A DNA stretch of 64,000 nucleotides from the NCBI GenBank assembly GCA_964396245.1, contig CAYNEO010000003.1:1-64000 (forward strand), written 5' to 3'. The DNA comes from CAYNEO01 sp964396245 (GTDB taxonomy: Bacteria; Zixibacteria; MSB-5A5; GN15; FEB-12). Shown piece after piece: positions 57,847-64,000 of this stretch. Numbering within the stretch: position 1 is the first letter of the stretch; every line of letters begins with the position of its first letter. The position numbers and the translations under genes are program-made. Below the pieces are notes generated by a model. The model saw only the letters and a program-made list of their open reading frames with translations. It was not told the origin of the DNA and made no database searches.

Positions 57847-60708
57847 CTACTTGAGCAGGATCATCTTCTTGACGGCTGATATGCGTTCGGTCTGAAGGCG
57901 GTAGAAATACATCCCGGACGGAACGCTGCGCCCGTTGTCGTAAGTGCCGTCCCAGAAAGCGGTGTGACTGCCCGCAGGAAGTCGGTCGGCGACTAAGGAG
58001 CGCACTTTTTGTCCGAGAATGTTGTAAACGGCCAATTCGACAAAGGCGCCGGTCGGTAATTCAAATCGGATGACGGTTTCCTGGTTGAACGGATTGGGGT
58101 AGTTCTGAGACAGTACGAATTCACCGGTGGTCGATTCTGAAAGTGTGTCGTTCACGCCGGTCGGCGTGCTGATTGTCAGTTCACCGGGCACGATCCAGGG
58201 GATCATTGTCTCATCCGACGTAAGCGTGATCGAGGCAGGTCGAATTTCTGACGACAGCGTGTCGATGTACGTGACCGTTTCGATCGGCGCCGCCGTGATT
58301 GCGACCTGTGCCAGCAGATGCGTTCCTTTGGCGAGGAATGTGTCAGGCGCGACAGGGCTCAACTCGATCACGAAAAAGCCGCTGTCCGGTCGAAGCTCAA
58401 TTTGTGCGGTAAATACGTCCTGCATCGATGCGGCCAGTGTTATCGAATCGACGGTGATTACCGAGGTATCGTAGGCGGCGGGTATGGTGATGGCGGTGAT
58501 GTCGTTCACCAGATCCAATTCCACGGGTACGGTCGCCTGACCGCCCGAGGCAACGGTAAGATTTCCGAAACGAACCGTATCTCCCGACAAGTCGTAGTAT
58601 TCCAGCGTGACGATTACCGAATCGCTCACATTGAATGCAGAGCTGTCAGTCACCACTATGGTGGCAGTATGCGACCCGACTGCCAGTCCTGAGGTGTCAA
58701 TTGACACTAGCATACTGTCATCCGCTTGCCCCCCGCCGGGAGTCAGGAGAATCCATGGCGCCGATGTTTCCGCGGTCCAGTTAAGTGCACCGGCGCCGGC
58801 GTTGTGAACGACTGCCGTCGCCACAACCGTGTCGGGTCGACTCGTGCGGATGTGGATACTGTCAGGCTCAACATCGAGATACGGCAGATCGTCTACCGCT
58901 TCGAGACGAACCCACACCGTATCGGGAGATCCGATAGCATCGGCGGTAATCTGCACCGGGGCGAGGTAGACACCGGCAGTGAGAGTCTGCGCACCGGCGG
59001 TGATTGTCAGAAAGGAGTTCGATGACCCGCTCGGGTTCGGCAGCGTTATCCATTCGGCTCCTGCCGATGCCTGCCAGGTAAATGACCCGCTGCCTTCGTT
59101 GCGAATATCCACGCGTGCAGATTGGATGTCGTCGGCCCCGGCGAACGCCGTCATGTGAACGGTGTCATCGGCGATTGCCATCACCGGCGCGGTGACATCG
59201 AATCTTACCGACACAACCACCGATGAATCATTGCTGGTGACATCGATCAGCGTCAGAGCCCCGAAGTAAGTCCCGTATGAAAGGCCGCTTGCATTCACCG
59301 AGACCGAAACGGTATCGGGAGTTGTCCCTCCCGGGGGAGAGACGGTCAGCCACGAGTCGGAGCTGAGGACTTCGAAATCAAGGCTGTTGTAACCGCTATG
59401 AGTGATAACCAGCGATTGCGACGCCGGTGTGGCACCGCCCTGCTCGGTCTGAAATTTCAGGGCTGTCGGCGAGGGCGTCAAGGTGGGGTCGTTATATGTG
59501 GAGACAGTGGCGTAGATATCATAATTGCCGTTGCGCTTGTCGGTCCAGGCAACGTAGCGGCGTCTGCCGTCGACGGCGACATCGGGGTGAAACTGCGCGC
59601 TGTCCCCGAGGCTGTTCGCGCGAAAGTTACTTCCACGCAACACGCCGTCCACATCGATCATTTGCCCGGTAATGTCCCACGAACCGGCCGTGGAGTCGGC
59701 CCAGACAACGGCGGCGTGGCCCGTGCGGTCCACCGAAATGGAAGGCTCTCTCTGGGCGCGGGTCCCGATATCGGTATTGATTTTTCTTTCGGCGGAAAGC
59801 GCCGTCATCGAGGTGTCGAACTTACGGAAATAAATATCCGGATTCACGGGGTAATTGCCGTTACGCCAGTCGACCCAGACCACGATGAAATTGCCCGCAC
59901 CATCGGCGGCGATATCCGGAAACGCCTGCCGCTTCCCCTGGGTATCGGAATTCACCCGGACATTCGCCCCGAGCGGGAGGCCGAGCGAATCGAAACGCTG
60001 CACCCAGATATCGTCGTTGCCGAGACGGTTGTCATACCATGTCACGACAAACCACCCGTCGGGCGAGACCGACACTCTGGGGCTGTGCTGTTGAGCCGTA
60101 CCGGCGTCATTATTCACCCGAATGTTGTCGCCGAGGAGACTGCCCGACGAGGAAATGCGCTGGGCGTAAATGTCCCAGTTCCGGTTGCGGTAATCCGCCC
60201 AAACGACCACCCCCTCGCCGAACGGCGAGAGAGAAATGTCCGGCGTCTCTTTCAACGAGTCCGGAATTGGAGCGGTGAGATTGCGATTGGAATCGACCGC
60301 GGTTACCGACGAGTCGTACCGTTGAAAATAGATGTCAGGTCCGAAGGGATACGTTCCGTTACGGTAGTCTTTCCATACCGCTGAGTAGAGTCCGGAAAGA
60401 TCGACAGCAACGGCGGGCTCGGCCTGGTATGCATCCGTTTCTTCGTCATTGACCTTCATGTTCCGTTGGACAGGCTGGGCATCCGCTGAGAAGCGCTGAA
60501 GATAGATATCGCCGATACCGGCCCGGCGGTCGGTCCAGACTATCACGAACGAACCGTCGCCCGCCACGGCCACGCGGGGGTGACTCTGCTCGGTCCTGCC
60601 TCCGTCGTCATTGACAAGAAAATCCGGGCGGTCGGCAAGACCCCGGGAAGTACCGACGGTGAACAGCAGGACGGCTGATGCTATGAGTTGAAAACACGTG
60701 TTTTTCAC
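57847..60708 (-). CDS. large secreted surface protein: propeller-like, Ig-like, cohesin-like, T9SS-like tail
   Basis: This 953-aa protein has a signal peptide MKNTCFQLIASAVLLFTVGT when started at the GTG at 60708; no good ribosome-binding site is seen, and GTG 60711 or TTG 60726 are possible. Residues about 35-400 hold seven repeats of the type DIYLQRFS...G....VVWTDRRAG, a propeller-like array. About 410-700 are three Ig/BACON-like units (WLTVSPPGG, WITLPNPSG, WILLTPGGG). About 705-850 resemble a cohesin (GGQATVPVELDLVNDITAIT, then AYDTSVITVDSI). The last 90 are a FlgD/T9SS-like tail (NYPNPFNQETVIRFELP, ending MYFYRL...KKMILLK). It could present the cohesin-like domain at the cell surface. 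A hairpin with a T tail lies 17 bp before the GTG. Confidence 0.85.
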   Translation of the reverse strand: MKNTCFQLIASAVLLFTVGTSRGLADRPDFLVNDDGGRTEQSHPRVAVAGDGSFVIVWTDRRAGIGDIYLQRFSADAQPVQRNMKVNDEETDAYQAEPAVAVDLSGLYSAVWKDYRNGTYPFGPDIYFQRYDSSVTAVDSNRNLTAPIPDSLKETPDISLSPFGEGVVVWADYRNRNWDIYAQRISSSGSLLGDNIRVNNDAGTAQQHSPRVSVSPDGWFVVTWYDNRLGNDDIWVQRFDSLGLPLGANVRVNSDTQGKRQAFPDIAADGAGNFIVVWVDWRNGNYPVNPDIYFRKFDTSMTALSAERKINTDIGTRAQREPSISVDRTGHAAVVWADSTAGSWDITGQMIDVDGVLRGSNFRANSLGDSAQFHPDVAVDGRRRYVAWTDKRNGNYDIYATVSTYNDPTLTPSPTALKFQTEQGGATPASQSLVITHSGYNSLDFEVLSSDSWLTVSPPGGTTPDTVSVSVNASGLSYGTYFGALTLIDVTSNDSSVVVSVRFDVTAPVMAIADDTVHMTAFAGADDIQSARVDIRNEGSGSFTWQASAGAEWITLPNPSGSSNSFLTITAGAQTLTAGVYLAPVQITADAIGSPDTVWVRLEAVDDLPYLDVEPDSIHIRTSRPDTVVATAVVHNAGAGALNWTAETSAPWILLTPGGGQADDSMLVSIDTSGLAVGSHTATIVVTDSSAFNVSDSVIVTLEYYDLSGDTVRFGNLTVASGGQATVPVELDLVNDITAITIPAAYDTSVITVDSITLAASMQDVFTAQIELRPDSGFFVIELSPVAPDTFLAKGTHLLAQVAITAAPIETVTYIDTLSSEIRPASITLTSDETMIPWIVPGELTISTPTGVNDTLSESTTGEFVLSQNYPNPFNQETVIRFELPTGAFVELAVYNILGQKVRSLVADRLPAGSHTAFWDGTYDNGRSVPSGMYFYRLQTERISAVKKMILLK

Positions 60709-60724
60709 CACCGGTGGTGATGGC

Positions 60725-60755
60725 AATAAAAATGCCCACCGGCCGGGGTGGGCAT
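60725..60755 (-). terminator. hairpin with T tract, terminator or attenuator
   Basis: A perfect 9-bp ATGCCCACC/GGTGGGCAT stem (60732-60740, 60747-60755) is followed on the minus strand by TTTTTATT. It ends the HU-COX24 transcript, yet lies only 17 bp before the start of the 953-aa protein, so any promoter for that gene must be upstream of the hairpin. It may therefore work as an attenuator. The 150 bp upstream of it hold no clear gene or promoter. Confidence 0.7.
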
Positions 60756-60903
60756 ATCATTATTAGTTTTCGCGGCAAGCTATTGAGACTATTGGCATTC
60801 GGCCCGAGGCTGAATGTTGTAGTCGATGTATCCTGAAGGGAGTATAGGAGGGATTGTGGAAATATGTTCCTCGACGGGAGGAACCCACTTCCCACCAGCC
60901 CGC

Positions 60904-60999
60904 TTATACTTTTTTCTTCTTATGCCGGTTGGCGCGTCTACGTTTTTTGCGCTTGTGAGTCTTGATCTTGTGTCGCTTGCGCTTCTTTCCGCTGGGCAT
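60904..60999 (-). CDS. AURKAIP1/COX24-domain ribosomal miniprotein
   Basis: This 31-aa very basic protein reads MPSGKKRKRHKIKTHKRKKR followed by RRANRHKKKKV. It matches the short AURKAIP1/COX24-domain proteins seen in FCB bacteria, relatives of mitochondrial mS38 and bacterial bS22, which sit on the small ribosomal subunit. GGAGG is 4 nt before the ATG. It lies 30 bp after the HU gene on the same strand, so the two are probably cotranscribed. It is too short for standard ORF calling. Confidence 0.88.
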   Translation of the reverse strand: MPSGKKRKRHKIKTHKRKKRRRANRHKKKKV

Positions 61000-61029
61000 T
61001 AATCCTCCACACTCCACTAACTGAACATG

Positions 61030-61314
61030 TTAGATAGACAGTTTTGTAATCATGTTTTTAAACTCGTTGGACGGTTTAAAAACGGGAACCTTGCGATCAG
61101 GTACCGGGACGACTTCTCCGGTGCGAGGGTTTCTCGCCTTGCGGGCCTTTCTCAGTTTGATCTTGAAAGTCCCGAAGCCCCGGATTTCAATGTTGTGGCC
61201 GCTCTCGACCGACTTCTTGACGGTGTCGAGAAACGAGTCCACCACAACCGCGACATCGGTCCGAGTGAGACCGGTCTTCTCCGCTACCTTCTCGACGAGA
61301 TCAGCTTTCGTCAC
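61030..61314 (-). CDS. HU/IHF-family DNA-binding protein
   Basis: This 94-aa nucleoid protein has MTKADLVEKVAEKTGLTRTD, GHNIEIRGFGTFKIKLRKAR and the DNA-binding arm KARNPRTGEVVPVPDRKVPV with Pro at the intercalating position. The start is GTG at 61314 with GGGAGG 6 nt upstream. It is expressed from the promoter at 61427-61455 with a leader of about 105 nt and followed by the COX24 miniprotein. Confidence 0.95.
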   Translation of the reverse strand: MTKADLVEKVAEKTGLTRTDVAVVVDSFLDTVKKSVESGHNIEIRGFGTFKIKLRKARKARNPRTGEVVPVPDRKVPVFKPSNEFKNMITKLSI

Positions 61315-61426
61315 AGGGACCTCCCTCTGCCAAAAGTTATATCCATAATACTACTTCATTTTCTCGTCTGTCATCGGTCGTGTCGGCCGACTGCCGATCC
61401 CGACAGATAACTCTTTGGAATAACGT

Positions 61427-61455
61427 AAGATACTAACTGCCGTTAAGAAAAACAA
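61427..61455 (-). promoter_or_regulatory. promoter of the HU-COX24 operon
   Basis: On the minus strand TTGTTT (61450-61455) and TATCTT (61427-61432) are 17 bp apart. It directs transcription toward the HU gene through a leader of about 105 nt. Confidence 0.6.
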
Positions 61456-61511
61456 TATTTCTTGTCTTGTCTACTGTTTTTTGAGGTTTGCCCCAAAAAA
61501 ATTCCCACAAG

Positions 61512-62414
61512 TTACTGGTAGAGATACAGTAACTGCGGTCCGGCAGGCTTTTTGTCCAGCGGCAGGTGCAAATCGCCTAAAAATGAGCCCAAAAAATCGA
61601 AAATACTGACTTTTTCGCGGTGGTACGGTCGAACCACGCTCGGTTCGCCCCGGACCCCGGCCAAATCTGCGGCCAGATCAATCGCCTCATAGAGGCCACC
61701 GAGGGTATCGACCAGCCCGAGGTTCATCGCCTGAACACCGGTAAATATCGACCCGTCGGCCAGGGGATAAACCTCTTCCTTCTCCATTCCGCGGCCCGTG
61801 GCAACTACGTCGACAAACTGCTCGTAGCTGTCCATCACGACCGACTGGAGCATCAGCTCTTCTTTTTTGGTAAGCGGGCGGTCCGGGCTGCCGACATCTT
61901 TCATCTCGCCGGATTTGACCGTCTGGAGCGCCACGCCGACCTTGTCCATCAGTCCTTCAAATTCATAGAACTGGAAAATGACACCGATAGAGCCGGTGAT
62001 CGTGCCGGGATCAGCCATAATACGGTCGGCCCCGCAGGCTACGTAATAGCCGCCTGAGGCCGCCACCGAAGCCATCGAAGCCACCACCGGTTTTCGCTCC
62101 TTGACCCGGAGGATGGCGTCGTAGATCTCCTGCGAGATAGCCACGCCTCCGCCCGGTGAATTGATATGAAGAACTATTGCCTTGATCGAGGAATTGTCGG
62201 TCCACCGGTCGAGTTCGGAGATCACCCGGCGGCCATTGGTTTCATCGATCGCCCCGAATACCTCAACCACACCGATCTTCTCACCGAATCCGGCGAATCC
62301 TTCGCCGGGGCCTTCGGACATGAGGCCGATGACAACCAGGCCGAAAAAGCCGATGGCGACAACGAACGAGACCGCGATAATGACGGCAATTACAACATCC
62401 CTTTTTTTTGCCAT
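61512..62414 (-). CDS. sppA: signal peptide peptidase SppA (S49)
   Basis: This 300-aa protein has an N-terminal membrane helix (IAVIIAVSFVVAIGFFGLVV) and one S49 domain of the short type. NSPGGGVAISQEIYDAI, the serine in ASVAASGGYYVACGADRI (Ser120), GTITGSIGVIFQF and the lysine within TVKSGEMKDVG form the Ser/Lys dyad region. It cleaves remnant signal peptides and membrane fragments. The stop of the upstream LysM gene is 10 bp before its ATG. Confidence 0.94.
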   Translation of the reverse strand: MAKKRDVVIAVIIAVSFVVAIGFFGLVVIGLMSEGPGEGFAGFGEKIGVVEVFGAIDETNGRRVISELDRWTDNSSIKAIVLHINSPGGGVAISQEIYDAILRVKERKPVVASMASVAASGGYYVACGADRIMADPGTITGSIGVIFQFYEFEGLMDKVGVALQTVKSGEMKDVGSPDRPLTKKEELMLQSVVMDSYEQFVDVVATGRGMEKEEVYPLADGSIFTGVQAMNLGLVDTLGGLYEAIDLAADLAGVRGEPSVVRPYHREKVSIFDFLGSFLGDLHLPLDKKPAGPQLLYLYQ

Positions 62415-62424
62415 ATGTAATCCA

Positions 62425-64000
62425 TTACTGAGTGTAAATTTTCAGTGTCTCTCCGATTCTCAGGTTATCCGGATCCGTGATACCGTTGGCGGCGAGTATT
62501 CTCGAAATCGACGTTCCGTAGCGACGGGCTATTTTGCTCAGGGTGTCTCCGCGACGAACGCGATAGGTGACGTATCCTTGGCCGCCGTCGCCGCCGATCC
62601 TGAGAATCTGTCCCGGATAGATGCGGCTCGAACGCCCGAGCCCGTTGATCTGACGCAGGTACGCCGTCGTGGTGCCGTTCGCGCGGGCGATATCCCAGAG
62701 AGTGTCGCCGGCGCGGACCTTGTACGTTTGCGAGGACGAGGACGAGGGGCCGCGCGATGATTTCGACACGCTCATCTCGGCCAGTTTTGACGCACTCGAC
62801 GGGATTTTCAGCTTCTGGCCGACATAGATGCGCGAACCGCGCTCGATGTAGTTGATCCGGCGGAGCTGATCGACCGAAGTACCAAATGCGCGCGCGATAT
62901 CCCACATCGTGTCGCCCGAACGAACGACATACAGACCGTTTTCAGCGCTGTAGCTCCGGTTGCTTTGACCGGAATACTCGCGGTCGAGCGGCACCGGCAC
63001 GATCAGGTACTTGCCGGCATAGATCCGTGAGCGGCGCGACAGATTGTTGGCCGAGAAAATTGCATATTGCGACACGCCGTACCTGGCGGCGATAGTGCTC
63101 ACTGTCTCGCCCCGCGTGATCCGGTGTTTCACCCAGCTGGTTTCCTTGGGCGACGGCATATCGTCGTAGGCCGCCAGGAATTTGTCCTTGCTTCCCACCG
63201 GCACTTTGAGCGTGTATTTCTTCAGATTCGGCGGAGTGTAATTGCGGAGCAGCTCGGGGTTGAGGTCCTTGAGATCCTGGAACGAACAACCGAGTTCGTT
63301 CGCCACCACCTTCAAATCAAGACAGCGGTCGATCTCAACGTCCTCCCACTGCACCGGATCTTCAAATTCGATATCGGTAAATCCGTACTTCTCCGGGTTC
63401 TTGGCGATGATAGCGGCCGCATAGATAAGGGGCACATAGTCCATTGTCTGGCGACGCAGATGCAATTTCCAGAAGTCAATCGTACCCTGCTTGCGGATTG
63501 TCCGCTCAACCCGGCCCGGACCGCCGTTATACGCGGCCATGGCCAGCTCCCAGTTTCCGAACTTGTCGTAGAGGTCCTTAAGGAAACGGCAGGCGGCGTG
63601 AGTAGCCTTGACCGGGTCCTTGCGCTCGTCTACCCACCAGCTTCGGTCCAGACCGTACAGCCGGCCGGTCGACGAGATAAACTGCCACAGCCCCATCGCT
63701 CGGGCCCATGAATATGCGTGAGGATTATACCCGGATTCGACCAGCGACAGGTAGACGAGGTCCTGCGGCAGCCCGTACTCATTGAGGATTTCACTGAACA
63801 TCCCGGAGTACCGCTTCGAGCGCTGAAGGTATTTCGCAAAGGCTTCCCTGGCCACCGTCTGGAAATAGATAATCGATTTCTTGACCCGGTCGTTCATCAC
63901 CACCGGCAGATCGTACGTTACCGGCTGGTTCTCACCATTGAATACCTGCATTGTATCCAGTCCGAGCCGTTTCTCGAGATCGCCGAACTGCTCGAGAATG
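62425..64000 (-). CDS. LysM-repeat lytic transglycosylase (MltD-like), truncated by the window edge
   Basis: The frame is open to the window end, so the N-terminus (including any signal peptide) is missing; at least 524 residues are visible. A family 1/SLT-type lytic transglycosylase domain has EYGLPQDLVYLSLVESGYNP with the catalytic Glu, SWARAMGLWQFISSTGRLYG and WELAMAAYNGGPGRVERTI. It is followed by a spacer and four LysM domains, each beginning like YVVRSGDTMWDIARAFGTSV or YKVRAGDTLWDIARANGTT. It cleaves peptidoglycan with formation of 1,6-anhydro ends and binds glycan by the LysM repeats. It precedes sppA. Confidence 0.93.
   Translation of the reverse strand, partial: ILEQFGDLEKRLGLDTMQVFNGENQPVTYDLPVVMNDRVKKSIIYFQTVAREAFAKYLQRSKRYSGMFSEILNEYGLPQDLVYLSLVESGYNPHAYSWARAMGLWQFISSTGRLYGLDRSWWVDERKDPVKATHAACRFLKDLYDKFGNWELAMAAYNGGPGRVERTIRKQGTIDFWKLHLRRQTMDYVPLIYAAAIIAKNPEKYGFTDIEFEDPVQWEDVEIDRCLDLKVVANELGCSFQDLKDLNPELLRNYTPPNLKKYTLKVPVGSKDKFLAAYDDMPSPKETSWVKHRITRGETVSTIAARYGVSQYAIFSANNLSRRSRIYAGKYLIVPVPLDREYSGQSNRSYSAENGLYVVRSGDTMWDIARAFGTSVDQLRRINYIERGSRIYVGQKLKIPSSASKLAEMSVSKSSRGPSSSSSQTYKVRAGDTLWDIARANGTTTAYLRQINGLGRSSRIYPGQILRIGGDGGQGYVTYRVRRGDTLSKIARRYGTSISRILAANGITDPDNLRIGETLKIYTQ

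Noticed and set aside
59398..60384. Long + strand open frame of 328 codons
   Set aside because: It is a shadow of the large surface protein, whose signal peptide, repeats and tail are all clear on the minus strand.
61477..61501. TTTTTTGAGG...CCCCAAAAAAA as a terminator after sppA
   Set aside because: The T run precedes the stem and the A run follows it in the direction of either gene's transcript end, opposite to an intrinsic terminator; one pair is G-U.
1..64000. CRISPR array, prophage, insertion sequence or defence island
   Set aside because: No regularly spaced direct repeats, transposase, integrase, nuclease-helicase pair or toxin-antitoxin pair was seen on either strand.

Overview
The window looks like chromosomal DNA of an uncultivated bacterium of the FCB superphylum, most likely candidate phylum Zixibacteria or a close relative. 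The evidence is the combination of secreted proteins ending in a T9SS/FlgD-type beta-sandwich tail (NPFNP...SGVYFYRL...KKMILLK), secreted peptidases ending in two-repeat dockerin modules, an envelope rich in C-terminal-Phe beta-barrels, a type IV pilus/type II secretion hybrid operon and a DUF2723 (TMEM260-like) membrane glycosyltransferase. This placement is inference: no rRNA or other decisive phylogenetic marker lies in the window, and no tRNA, CRISPR array, insertion sequence, prophage or integrase was seen. Gene packing is dense and shows no sign of a foreign island.

Layout. 1-6.5 kb: a WYL-domain regulator, then a three-gene surface operon (695-aa membrane-anchored beta-rich protein, outer-membrane barrel, M6-type metallopeptidase) closed by a strong terminator. 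6.5-11 kb: small zinc-ribbon protein, a dockerin-bearing HExxH peptidase and a BamA/TamA-like barrel. 11-18.9 kb: an eight-gene pilus/secretion operon (ATPase, platform protein, two prepilins, PilM-PilN fusion, PilO, PilP/GspC-like, secretin); the prepilin peptidase is at 38.3 kb. 18.8-21.3 kb: MauE/DoxX and rhodanese pair, a 66-aa unknown, a sigma-region-4-only protein and a coiled-coil membrane protein. 21.4-26.5 kb: a three-gene glycosylation module with ATGA overlaps (DUF2723 glycosyltransferase, GT4, LPG-synthase/flippase-like protein). 26.6-30.8 kb: riboflavin operon ribD-ribE-ribBA-ribH-nusB under an FMN riboswitch with a legible antiterminator/terminator switch. 31-34 kb: tiny glycine-rich membrane protein, a periplasmic heavy-metal-binding protein with its own operator-like palindrome, and a large GAF protein resembling a histidine kinase without its phosphoacceptor or ATPase. 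34-38 kb: lipoprotein, RNase HIII, EF-P and a PAS sensor kinase. 38-45.7 kb: heat-shock operon hrcA-grpE-dnaK-dnaJ-prmA-rsmE-prepilin peptidase with a sigma-70 promoter overlapping a degenerate CIRCE. 45.7-53.3 kb: secreted low-complexity proteins, a lipoprotein, an NtrC-type sigma-54 activator, a small barrel and an M14 carboxypeptidase with dockerin. 53.5-56.4 kb: purD, purE, TPR protein. 56.4-60.8 kb: a secreted protein with three internal repeats and a 950-aa surface protein with a propeller-like domain, Ig-like domains and a cohesin-like domain. 60.9-64 kb: AURKAIP1/COX24-type ribosomal miniprotein, HU, SppA and a LysM lytic transglycosylase cut by the window edge.

Themes. Much of the coding capacity builds or decorates the cell envelope: barrels, pilus machinery, surface peptidases, putative protein glycosylation, and cell-wall and membrane quality-control enzymes. 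The rest is conserved housekeeping (protein folding, riboflavin, purines, translation). The most interesting leads are the dockerin and cohesin-like domains together with T9SS-like tails in one locus, the degenerate GAF/kinase protein, the triple-repeat secreted protein, the 66-aa and 53-aa miniproteins, EF-P carrying Arg32, and several palindromic operator candidates. No defence or mobile system was found; the novelty here is in surface biology and regulation.
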